A model generated the notes under the pieces. It made no database searches. It worked only from the letters and a program-made list of their open reading frames with translations, and had not been told where the DNA came from. DNA of 14,938 bases, taken from contig URZP01000032.1 in the NCBI GenBank assembly GCA_900552365.1, positions 1 through 14,938 on the forward strand, given 5' to 3'. Shown here piece after piece: positions 6,754 through 13,790 of this stretch (positions within the stretch are counted from its first letter, which is position 1; each line of letters begins with the position of its first letter). Origin of the DNA: an uncultured Coriobacteriaceae bacterium (lineage in GTDB: Bacteria; Actinomycetota; Coriobacteriia; Coriobacteriales; Eggerthellaceae). The position numbers and the translations under genes are program-made.

Positions 6754-8511
6754 ATGCTTGAGACCGTCGACTTCAACGTCGAACCGCTTTCGAAAGAGGA
6801 TTACAAGCCGGCCTACGACGGGCTTATGCAGAAGCTCATCCTTTTGCAGCAACGGGTGCGCCAGGAAGGCAAGCCAGGCGTTGTCGTCTTGTTCGAAGGT
6901 TGGGGCGGTGCCGGTAAGGGCAGCCGCATTTCCGACCTTATGTACAACCTCGATGCGCGCGCCACAACCGTTCACGTCACCAAAGACATCGATGAAGAGG
7001 GCCTGAAGAAGTTCGCGGGCCGCAAGTACGGCGTCACCGGCTTCTACCCCGACATGAGCGAGTTCTGGGAGGCGCTTGGCGAGCGCGGTTCCACCACTAT
7101 TTTCGATCGCGGCTGGTACACCACGGCGGTCGAGCGTGACCTGTTCGATACCTATGGCAGCAAGATCAGCGAGTCCGAGGCCAAAGAGCTCGAGGCTGCT
7201 CTGGTGAAAAGCAGCGACTCCGCTGCCAACGCGCGCGGCGACCTTCAGAACGACGTGTTGGGAAGCTATCGTCAATACGCGTACAACTTCGAGCGCATGC
7301 TTGTGGCCGACGGCTACGTCGTGGTGAAATTCTTCGTCCATGTCACCGAGGAGATGCGCCAGAAGCGCATTCAAAAGCTCTATGACGACCCTTCAACTCG
7401 CTGGCGCGTCAGCGAGTTCAAGTACCGCCACACTAAGGATTACAAGCGCGAGTACGTGGTCTACGATCGCCTTCTTGAGGGCTCGAACTTCGATTTCGCC
7501 CCTTGGACGCTGGTCAACGGCGAAGACAAGCGTCGCGCAAACCTCCTCATCGCCCAAACGCTAGTCGATGCCATCGAGCGCGCGCTCGATCAGACTCCCG
7601 ACGCTGCAGCAGAAGCGGCAGCCAAGGCGGCGCTGAAGAACTCGGCAAGTCAGATGATGCCCGAAGGCGAAGGGCTGGCTGCCGAAGATCAGCAGCCCGA
7701 TGCCGACGCCGTGCGCGCTCGAGCCGAGGCCATGGCGAAGGAGCAGCAAAGCCTTGCTCCCAAGTCGTCCAAGTTCATCATCATGGCGGGCTACCCGCAG
7801 ATCGACCATGACTCCCCGAAGCCGTCGCTTGACGAGGAGGAGTACCGCGTCGCCCTGAAGCGCGAACAGAAGCGCCTGGCCCAGCTTGAAAACGAGATGT
7901 ATCAGAAGCGCGTGCCCCTTATCCTGATGTTCGAGGGATGGGACGCAGCGGGCAAGGGCGGCGCCATCAGGCGCGTGGCCCAAGCGCTCGACGCCCGCGC
8001 TTACACGATCTTTCCAAGCCCGGCTCCCACCAAGCCCGAGCTTGCGCATCCGCACTTGTGGCGTTACTGGACGCGTTTGCCGAAGGCCGGCCATGTCGGT
8101 ATCTACGACCGCAGCTGGTACGGCCGTGTGCTGGTCGAGCGCATCGAGGGCTTTGCCTCCACCGACGAATGGGCGCGCGCGTACGACGAGATCAACGAGT
8201 TCGAGTACGAGCTTGTGCAGTGGGGCGCCCTTCTGTTGAAGTTCTGGGTGGACGTCACGCCCGACGAGCAGCTTGCCCGTTTCAAGTCGCGTGAGGCAGA
8301 CCCTGCACGTCAGTGGAAGATCACCGATGAAGACTGGCGCAACCGCGACAAGTACCCTCAGTACAAGGCTGCCGTCAACGATATGTTCCGCTTGACGTCG
8401 ACCACGTATGCGCCGTGGGCGCTGCTTGACAGCAACGACAAGCTCTACGCTCGCGTCAAGGTTCTGCAAACGGTCAACGATGCCCTCGAGGCAAGGCTGC
8501 GCGACAAGTAA
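6754..8511 (+). CDS. pap: Polyphosphate:AMP phosphotransferase (tandem PPK2 domains)
   Basis: Transfers phosphate from polyphosphate to a nucleotide, most likely AMP to ADP, recovering stored energy in the cytoplasm. The protein is 585 residues, longer than the roughly 475-500 of characterised class II PPK2 enzymes. Two PPK2 kinase domains are visible. The N-terminal one has the P-loop GWGGAGKG (49-56) and Walker-B-like FDRGWY (117-122). The C-terminal one has GWDAAGKG (395-402) and YDRSWYGR (451-458), followed by ERIEGF. The GxDxxGK Asp is Gly51 in the first domain and Asp397 in the second, so the C-terminal domain is probably the active one, as known for this class. An Ala/Glu-rich linker with added length spans about 280-338. 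The ATG is preceded by a purine-rich ribosome site. It diverges from ppx-ppk1 and completes a polyphosphate cycle. Confidence 0.93.
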   Translation: MLETVDFNVEPLSKEDYKPAYDGLMQKLILLQQRVRQEGKPGVVVLFEGWGGAGKGSRISDLMYNLDARATTVHVTKDIDEEGLKKFAGRKYGVTGFYPDMSEFWEALGERGSTTIFDRGWYTTAVERDLFDTYGSKISESEAKELEAALVKSSDSAANARGDLQNDVLGSYRQYAYNFERMLVADGYVVVKFFVHVTEEMRQKRIQKLYDDPSTRWRVSEFKYRHTKDYKREYVVYDRLLEGSNFDFAPWTLVNGEDKRRANLLIAQTLVDAIERALDQTPDAAAEAAAKAALKNSASQMMPEGEGLAAEDQQPDADAVRARAEAMAKEQQSLAPKSSKFIIMAGYPQIDHDSPKPSLDEEEYRVALKREQKRLAQLENEMYQKRVPLILMFEGWDAAGKGGAIRRVAQALDARAYTIFPSPAPTKPELAHPHLWRYWTRLPKAGHVGIYDRSWYGRVLVERIEGFASTDEWARAYDEINEFEYELVQWGALLLKFWVDVTPDEQLARFKSREADPARQWKITDEDWRNRDKYPQYKAAVNDMFRLTSTTYAPWALLDSNDKLYARVKVLQTVNDALEARLRDK

Positions 8512-8571
8512 GCCCCACGCTTCGCGACTGCGTTCGCACGTGGCAGCGATGTTCTATGAAGGAGGAAGGCG

Positions 8572-8694
8572 ATGGAGAATATGGTGTTCGGAGTCATCCC
8601 TATGGACATGTTCTGGATCGTTCCCGCCATCATGGTGTGCGTAATCGTGTTTTTTGTGGCAAAAGGCTTCATCGACGAGATGAAGCGGAAATGA
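8572..8694 (+). CDS. 40-residue single-pass membrane peptide, unknown function
   Basis: A short frame starts at an ATG preceded by a very strong ribosome site (GAAGGAGGA, 8558-8566). The 40-residue product begins MENMVFGVIPMDMFW. It has one hydrophobic stretch at about residues 13-30 and ends in a charged, mostly basic tail (Asp-Glu-Met-Lys-Arg-Lys), so it should sit in the membrane with the C-terminus in the cytoplasm. A clean terminator follows 25 bases after the stop, consistent with a real gene end. It lies 60 bases after the polyphosphate:AMP phosphotransferase gene and may share its transcript. I recognise no family. A phosphate- or polyphosphate-related role would rest on position alone. 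Confidence 0.7.
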   Translation: MENMVFGVIPMDMFWIVPAIMVCVIVFFVAKGFIDEMKRK

Positions 8695-8719
8695 CCTGAT
8701 CGAACAGGTATTCTGATAG

Positions 8720-8750
8720 GCGCCTCCTTTTCGGGAGGCGCTTGTGTTTG
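8720..8750 (+). terminator. Terminator after the small membrane peptide gene
   Basis: GCGCCTCC (8720-8727) pairs perfectly with GGAGGCGC (8734-8741) across a short T-rich loop, followed by TTGTGTTTGTT. It ends the unit of the polyphosphate:AMP phosphotransferase and the small peptide, so the sortase gene needs its own promoter. Confidence 0.85.
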
Positions 8751-8850
8751 TTCGCGGGCGCGGTTCTTTCGAACACGCCCCGCTTCTTATTGACGCATCT
8801 GCCAGGTGTAGGTGCGGTCGGCGGCATCGATGAATGTGAAAGGACGGGGC

Positions 8851-9723
8851 ATGGCTGGAAAGCATGGTCGTGGACGCAACGACTTCGACATGCGCGCTTA
8901 CTATGGACAGCCGCGTGCCATGAGCTCTGATTACGCTCGGGAGGGTTACGCGCAGAAGGCGCAGCGCCGTCGCAAAGGTCGCGCGTGGACGGTCGTGCTG
9001 ATCGTTTCGCTTGTGGTTCTGGTCGTCTCTCTTGCGTCGCTTGGCGCAATCGGTTTCAGCTACTGGCAAGGTCAGAAAGCCTACGACCGCGTTTCCCAAG
9101 CTGCCGATCTCGACGTCACTTCAAGCAACTCTTTCGACCTCGATTCGTCTATGGTCGATTGGAACGCCCTTTCGGCAATCAACCCCGACATCGTTGCGTG
9201 GGTTTACGTCCCGGGCACCAACATCAACTACCCGGTGGTCAAAGGCAGCGACGACAGTTACTACCTCACGCACGACTTCGAGGGTTCTGCGGGCGGAATC
9301 ACCAACAACGGTTGCATCTTCCTGCACTACGACAACGCCAGCGATTTCTCCGACACGGGCAACTTCATTTTCGGGCACCATCTGAACGACGGCACCATGT
9401 TCTCGGCAATTTCCGACGAGAAGTCGGTTGCCGAGCATCGCACGGTATACCTGTTCACGCCTACGGTGAACATGAAGCTGCGTTCGTTCTCGCTTGTTCA
9501 TTGCGGAGCAAACGACCCGCTTTTACAGACCGAGTTTTCCAGCGTCGCCGCAAAGCGCACGTACCTTATGGACATCATCGACAGGTCCACCGTTCAAATG
9601 AGCGATGTGCCCGATGTTTCGAAGATCGATCAGTTCTTCGCATTTTCCACGTGCGATAATCAGATATCTAACGGCCGCTATGTGATGTTCTGCGCCGTCG
9701 AGGAAGTCGGCAGTGCCGCATAA
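8851..9723 (+). CDS. srtB: Class B sortase
   Basis: Membrane-anchored transpeptidase that cuts a sorting motif in a surface protein and joins it to the cell wall or a pilin lysine. The protein is 290 residues. A hydrophilic basic N-terminus (1-45) is followed by one membrane helix at 46-70 (signal anchor, catalytic part outside). The sortase fold begins at about 103 (DWNALSAINPDIVAW), with VPGTNINYPVV at 120-130. Catalytic residues: His176 in FGHHLNDGTMF, Cys268 in FSTCDN, and Arg276 in NGRYVMF. The long stretch between the early strands and the His, with the NPDIVAW pattern, is class B. I chose the ATG at 8851 because AAAGGA lies 6 bases upstream; an in-frame ATG at 8812 is poorer. No LPXTG- or NPQTN-type substrate is nearby. 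purF starts 27 bases downstream, so the two may share a transcript. Confidence 0.92.
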   Translation: MAGKHGRGRNDFDMRAYYGQPRAMSSDYAREGYAQKAQRRRKGRAWTVVLIVSLVVLVVSLASLGAIGFSYWQGQKAYDRVSQAADLDVTSSNSFDLDSSMVDWNALSAINPDIVAWVYVPGTNINYPVVKGSDDSYYLTHDFEGSAGGITNNGCIFLHYDNASDFSDTGNFIFGHHLNDGTMFSAISDEKSVAEHRTVYLFTPTVNMKLRSFSLVHCGANDPLLQTEFSSVAAKRTYLMDIIDRSTVQMSDVPDVSKIDQFFAFSTCDNQISNGRYVMFCAVEEVGSAA

Positions 9724-9750
9724 ACCGTAACTATTAGGGGGATCAATCGA

Positions 9751-11253
9751 ATGAGTGACGCGATCGTTCCGGGCGAGCTGCCCGATCATCTCGAAGAGGA
9801 GTGCGGCGTTTTCGGCATCTTCGCTCCGGGCGAGGATGTTGCGCGCATGACCTGCTTCGGCCTTCAGGCCTTGCAACATCGTGGTCAGGAAAGCGCCGGC
9901 ATCGCCGTCGGCGATGGCGAGTCCATGATCGTCTCGAAGGACCTTGGCCTGGTCACTCAGGCATTCAACGAGTCCAGCTTGGCGGCGCTTACCGGATACG
10001 TTTCCATCGGTCACGTGCGCTATTCCACCAGCAGCTGTTCGGGCGATACCTGGGAAGCTGCCCAGCCCCATATTTCCGCCATCGATGACATGCTCATCGC
10101 CTTGGCTCACAACGGCACGTTGGTGAACACCAACGACCTGCGCGTCAAGACGGTCGAAGAGGGCATCCAGCTGCGTGCTGGCACCGACAGCGAGATCGCC
10201 GCGAAGCTCATCGGCCTGTACACTCAGCAGACCAGCCACATCCGTTCGGGCATCAAGCGCGCGATGGAGATCATCGAGGGAGCTTACGCCATGGTTCTCG
10301 CTTCGCCGACTGCCTTGTACGCATTCCGCGACCCCAACGGCATCCGCCCGTTGTGCATCGGCATGCTTCCTAATAACCGTGGCTGGGTTGTTTCCAGCGA
10401 GACGTGCGGCTTGGACATCGTCGGCGCCACGTACCTGCGCGATGTCGAGCCGGGCGAGGTCATCAAGTTCAGCTTCTCGGGCATGGAAAGCGAACAGGCA
10501 ATCGAGCCGCGTCGTCGCGCTTCCTGCATCTTCGAGTACGTTTACTTCGCACGCCCTGACAGCAACATCGACGGTCAGAGCGTTTACCAAGCTCGTCGTA
10601 ACCTCGGCCGCATCATCGCGCGCGAGGCTCCGGCTGACGCCGATTTGGTTTTGGGCGTTCCCGATTCGGGTCTGCCTGCCGCACTTGGCTATGCCGAAGA
10701 AAGCGGCATTCCGTATTCCGACGGTATCATGAAGAACCGTTACGTCGGACGTACGTTCATCCAGCCCACGCAGGCCATGCGTCAACTGGGCGTTCGTTTG
10801 AAGCTCAACCCCTTGTCCTCGGTGCTTTCCGGCAAGCGCCTTATCGTCATCGACGACTCGGTCGTTCGCGGCAATACCTCGCGCCAGCTCGTTCAGATGC
10901 TTCGCGACGCCGGCGCTGCCGAGGTTCACTTGCGCATCGTTTCGCCTGAGGTCACGTGGCCCTGCTTCTACGGCATCGACACCGACTCGCGCGAGCAGCT
11001 CATCGCGGCCAATATGACCGTGCCCGAGATGTGCGAGTGGATGGGCGCCGATTCGTTGGCGTTCATCTCGGTCGAGGGCCTTCATGCGGCTGTCCCCGAC
11101 TGCCGCCACGACGGCTTCTGCGACGCCTGCTTCACGGGCGATTATGCGGTTCCCATCCCTGCGGCCATGTCGAAGAAGTCGTTCCTCACCAAGCGCGAGC
11201 TGTTCGAGGAGTCTTATTCGAAGGGCGAGCAGGGCAACCCCATCATGCCGTAG
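9751..11253 (+). CDS. purF: Amidophosphoribosyltransferase PurF (Fe-S type)
   Basis: First step of purine synthesis: PRPP plus glutamine to 5-phosphoribosylamine. The protein is 500 residues. A 17-residue propeptide precedes Cys18 (EEECGVFGIF), which becomes the N-terminal nucleophile of the glutaminase after self-cleavage, as in B. subtilis PurF. Glutaminase motifs are LQHRGQESAGIAV (41-53) and SIGHVRYST (85-93). The PRPP loop LIVIDDSVVRGNT is at 364-376. The four 4Fe-4S cysteines of the B. subtilis type are present: Cys259 (SCIFEYVYF), Cys405 (PCFYGID), Cys457 and Cys460 (FCDACFTG). The protein is therefore likely oxygen-sensitive, fitting an anaerobe. The ribosome site AGGGGGAT lies about 8 bases before the ATG. 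It is followed by purM, which seems to have an extra promoter. Confidence 0.97.
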   Translation: MSDAIVPGELPDHLEEECGVFGIFAPGEDVARMTCFGLQALQHRGQESAGIAVGDGESMIVSKDLGLVTQAFNESSLAALTGYVSIGHVRYSTSSCSGDTWEAAQPHISAIDDMLIALAHNGTLVNTNDLRVKTVEEGIQLRAGTDSEIAAKLIGLYTQQTSHIRSGIKRAMEIIEGAYAMVLASPTALYAFRDPNGIRPLCIGMLPNNRGWVVSSETCGLDIVGATYLRDVEPGEVIKFSFSGMESEQAIEPRRRASCIFEYVYFARPDSNIDGQSVYQARRNLGRIIAREAPADADLVLGVPDSGLPAALGYAEESGIPYSDGIMKNRYVGRTFIQPTQAMRQLGVRLKLNPLSSVLSGKRLIVIDDSVVRGNTSRQLVQMLRDAGAAEVHLRIVSPEVTWPCFYGIDTDSREQLIAANMTVPEMCEWMGADSLAFISVEGLHAAVPDCRHDGFCDACFTGDYAVPIPAAMSKKSFLTKRELFEESYSKGEQGNPIMP

Positions 11254-11272
11254 GCAGCGCGCCTTTCCAGCG

Positions 11273-11281
11273 TGATACAAT
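11273..11281 (+). promoter_or_regulatory. Extended -10 promoter upstream of purM
   Basis: TGA-TACAAT is an extended -10 with a 5/6 hexamer in the purF-purM gap; no -35 is evident. A start near 11288 would give a 46-base leader. It could let purM be expressed apart from purF. Confidence 0.42.
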
Positions 11282-11333
11282 TTCGATAACCCAGACGGGG
11301 CGTATGCCCAAGCTGACATTCCAAGGAGACATC

Positions 11334-12416
11334 ATGGCAGATCAACCTGAAGGCCAGATCACCTACGCAAGCGCAGGCGTCGACATCGAAGAGGGCGCTC
11401 GCGCCGTCGACGCAATCAAGAAGACGGTTCACTCCACCTATCGCCCCGAGGTCATCGGTGACATCGGCGGTTTCGGCGGCTTGTTCAGCATCGCTGCTGC
11501 TAAGGACATGGAAGAGCCGGTTCTGGTTTCCGGAACCGATGGCGTTGGCACCAAGCTGAAGGTTGCCCAGCTTTCCGGTAAGAACTCCACGGTGGGCATC
11601 GACCTGGTTGCCATGTGCGCCAACGACATCCTGGCCACCGGTGCCGAGCCGCTGTTCTTCTTGGACTATGTGGCCACGGGCAAGATCGACTCCACCTCCA
11701 TGGCCGAGATCGTCGGCGGCATCGGCGAGGGTTGCCGTCAGGCCGGTTGCGCCCTTATCGGCGGCGAGATGGCCGAGCATCCGGGCGTCATGGATCCTGA
11801 CGATTACGATCTTTCCGGCTTCTGCGTGGGCATCGTTGACAAGGTCAAGATGCTCGATCCCGCAAACGTTGCCGAGGGCGACGTGCTTATCGGTCTTGCT
11901 TCCAGCGGACTTCACTCCAACGGCTACTCCCTTGCCCGCAAAGTTTGCATGGGCGACAAGGGCCTCGACGAGCTTTCCGCTCCGCTTGACCAGCTTGAGG
12001 GTCAAAGCGTCATCGATGCGCTGCTTACCCCCACGCGCATGTACGTCAAGCCGGTTCGTGCCGTCATCAATCAGCTCCCCGACGCCGTTCATGCGCTTGC
12101 TCACATCACCGGCGGCGGCATCACCGAGAACCTGAACCGCGCCCTTAACGACAAGGTTGACGCGCTGGTCGAGGTGGGCACCTGGAAGCTTCCGCCCATC
12201 GTTCGCTACGCATGCGATAAGGCAAGCCTGTCCGTCGAAGAGGCCCTGAAGACGTTCAATATGGGTTTGGGTCTGGTTCTCATCGTCGACCCCGCGCAGG
12301 TTGACAACGTTATGGCCGCTATCGCTGAAGCAGGCGAGACGCCCATGGTTGTGGGCAAGATCGTTCCCGGCACCGGCATCGTCCGTTACCAGAATGAGGA
12401 CGCCCTGTTCGCGTAG
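11334..12416 (+). CDS. purM: Phosphoribosylformylglycinamidine cyclo-ligase PurM (AIR synthetase)
   Basis: Closes the imidazole ring of formylglycinamidine ribotide with ATP, giving AIR, the fifth step of purine synthesis. The protein is 360 residues, near the usual length of about 345. Family signs in order: YASAGVDIEEGARAVDAIK (11-29), the Gly-rich IGDIGGFGGLF (41-51), LVSGTDGVGTKLKVA (64-78), VAMCANDILATGAEPLFFLD (92-111), then IGGEMAEHPG and the substrate region LIGLASSGLHSNGYSLARKV. I chose the ATG at 11334 because AAGGAG lies about 6 bases upstream; an in-frame ATG at 11304 would add ten residues not seen in the family. It lies 80 bases after purF and before purN, with a terminator-like hairpin after it. 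Confidence 0.97.
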   Translation: MADQPEGQITYASAGVDIEEGARAVDAIKKTVHSTYRPEVIGDIGGFGGLFSIAAAKDMEEPVLVSGTDGVGTKLKVAQLSGKNSTVGIDLVAMCANDILATGAEPLFFLDYVATGKIDSTSMAEIVGGIGEGCRQAGCALIGGEMAEHPGVMDPDDYDLSGFCVGIVDKVKMLDPANVAEGDVLIGLASSGLHSNGYSLARKVCMGDKGLDELSAPLDQLEGQSVIDALLTPTRMYVKPVRAVINQLPDAVHALAHITGGGITENLNRALNDKVDALVEVGTWKLPPIVRYACDKASLSVEEALKTFNMGLGLVLIVDPAQVDNVMAAIAEAGETPMVVGKIVPGTGIVRYQNEDALFA

Positions 12417-12431
12417 GCATGTTTTCTTTGC

Positions 12432-12465
12432 AGGCCCGCTGCCGAATCGCGGCGGGCCTTTTCTT
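12432..12465 (+). terminator. Terminator or attenuator between purM and purN
   Basis: AGGCCCGC (12432-12439) pairs perfectly with GCGGGCCT (12452-12459), followed by TTTCTTGTTT. It has the form of a full Rho-independent terminator but sits inside the purine gene run, 15 bases after the purM stop and about 45 before the purN start. It probably lowers, rather than abolishes, expression of purN and the next gene. Confidence 0.75.
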
Positions 12466-12504
12466 GTTTCCAGTGCAAATTCCCAGGGGAAGGCAGGCGG
12501 TAAG

Positions 12505-13125
12505 GTGAAAGACGGCAAACTCAAAGTCGGCGTTTTGGTCTCGGGGAGCGGGACCAATCTTCAGGCCATCATCGATGCGGCAAATGAAGGTCTTCCCGTT
12601 GAAGTTGTGCTGGTTGTTTCGTCGCGTCCCGATGCATACGGCATTGAGCGCGCGAAGACTGCGGGCATTCCCACGTTGGTTTTGAATCGCGATATTTACG
12701 CCGATCCGCAGGCTGCCGACAAGCGCATTGCCGACGCCCTTGTCGAAGCAGGTGCCCAATACGTGGTCATGGCCGGTTACATGCGCAAGGTCACGCCGGT
12801 GCTGCTTGACGCGTTCCCTGACCGTGTGCTGAACCTACATCCTGCGCTGCTGCCGTCGTTCAAGGGCGCCCATGCCATTCAGGATGCGTGGAATACGGGC
12901 GTGAAGGTGACGGGCGTTACCGTTCACTTGGCAAACGAGGACTACGATAAGGGACCGATCGTTGCTCAAGAGCCTGTCGCTGTGCTTGAGGATGACGATC
13001 TAGATTCCCTTGAGGCACGTATCCATCAGGTTGAACACGAACTGTATCCGCGTGTTCTTGGTTGGATAGCCGAGGGCCGCATGAGCCTTGACGCCGACAG
13101 GCATATCCATATCGCTTTGGGGTAG
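12505..13125 (+). CDS. purN: Phosphoribosylglycinamide formyltransferase PurN
   Basis: Transfers a formyl group from 10-formyl-tetrahydrofolate to glycinamide ribotide, the third purine step. The protein is 206 residues, the usual length. KVGVLVSGSGTNLQAII is at 7-23, with the phosphate-binding SGSGTN at 13-18. The catalytic trio of the E. coli enzyme (Asn106, His108, Asp144) is matched by Asn110 and His112 (VLNLHPALLPSFKG) and Asp148 (EDYDKGP). The start I chose is a GTG at 12505 preceded by GGAAGG at 12488-12493. The frame is open upstream without an ATG near the family start, so the exact start is moderately certain. It is downstream of a terminator-like hairpin after purM. The next gene starts 12 bases after its stop, suggesting translational coupling. 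Confidence 0.95.
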   Translation: MKDGKLKVGVLVSGSGTNLQAIIDAANEGLPVEVVLVVSSRPDAYGIERAKTAGIPTLVLNRDIYADPQAADKRIADALVEAGAQYVVMAGYMRKVTPVLLDAFPDRVLNLHPALLPSFKGAHAIQDAWNTGVKVTGVTVHLANEDYDKGPIVAQEPVAVLEDDDLDSLEARIHQVEHELYPRVLGWIAEGRMSLDADRHIHIALG

Positions 13126-13137
13126 TGGGGAGGCCGC

Positions 13138-13668
13138 ATGCATAATCCCAAGGTGGAGCGGGCCCTGTTCGCGGTGTCCGACGTTCAAGAATCCGCGCGT
13201 TTCGCCGAACAGCTGCTGAAGCACTGGGGCGTTGCCGTGTCGTGCGATTCGCTGCTTGTCGATGCGTTCGCACAGGCGGGCGTGGAAGCGGCGGCAGTGG
13301 ACCTATCTCTTGGTGCCGAGGGCATCGTCGATGGGTTCGATATGCTGGTTGCGGATGTTCCCGATTTCGACGAGGTTGTTCTTTCGGGGGCGAACTTTCC
13401 TGCCTGCATACAGAGCATCGAGTTGCGTCGCATGGCGCTTCTTCGCGCGGCGGCGAAGCGCTTCGATGAGATCGCTGTCGTGTGTGATTTGGACGACTGC
13501 GACGATATCTTGCAGGAGCTTGCCGACAACAAGGGCGCTACGTTGTATGAGACGCGTATCCGCAATGCACATGACGCGTTTCAAATGTCCAGCGACTACG
13601 ATTACGACATCGCCGAATGGCTTGGCGCCAAGCTTGGCATCGAGTCGCAGCAACAAGATGCGAGTTAA
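13138..13668 (+). CDS. Shortened PurH N-domain (IMP cyclohydrolase-like, MGS-fold) protein
   Basis: A 176-residue protein with an intact frame and a GGGGAGG ribosome site, 12 bases after purN. By reading it against remembered PurH sequences, residues 8-50 match the opening of the IMP cyclohydrolase half (ALFAVSD for ALISVSD, then helix, then QAGVEA). Residues 67-78 match the IDLVVVNLYPFE strand. Residues 94-120 match the IDIGGP-LRAAAKNH stretch, with RAAAK kept at 103-107. Residues 130-163 match the R..LA..AF..TA.YD..I linker helix. The block with the DGRVKTLHPK...GGIL active-site loop, about 30 residues, is missing between residues 66 and 67. The Tyr of NLYPF, the Asp of IDIGG and its two glycines are replaced (Pro75, Glu95, Arg97, Arg98). 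The formyltransferase half is absent. It may be a regulatory nucleotide-binding protein, a divergent cyclohydrolase, or a relic; function unknown. Confidence 0.78.
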   Translation: MHNPKVERALFAVSDVQESARFAEQLLKHWGVAVSCDSLLVDAFAQAGVEAAAVDLSLGAEGIVDGFDMLVADVPDFDEVVLSGANFPACIQSIELRRMALLRAAAKRFDEIAVVCDLDDCDDILQELADNKGATLYETRIRNAHDAFQMSSDYDYDIAEWLGAKLGIESQQQDAS

Positions 13669-13721
13669 GCGTCGCATCAACGAGAACCGCTGCTGAATGG
13701 TGCGAAATAACTTAGCAAGAG

Positions 13722-13754
13722 AAAGAGCCTTTGCCGAATCGGCGAAGGCTCTTT
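13722..13754. terminator. Bidirectional terminator between convergent genes
   Basis: AAAGAGCCTTTGCC (13722-13735) pairs with GGCGAAGGCTCTTT (13741-13754) with one wobble and a 5-base loop. The A and T ends make it work in both directions: for the purine block on + and for the anchored secreted protein gene on -. The minus-strand tail (TTTCTCTT) is the better one. Confidence 0.8.
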
Positions 13755-13790
13755 GCGCTACGTGATGGTGTGGTTGGCGTTGCTGGCTGC

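Noticed and set aside
9724..9750. Purine riboswitch or PurR box before purF
   Set aside because: The gap to the sortase gene is only 27 bases and holds just the ribosome site.
9523..11319. Long open frame on the minus strand (598 codons)
   Set aside because: It is the antisense of purF, whose product has every family motif. Long mirror frames are common in GC-rich genes.
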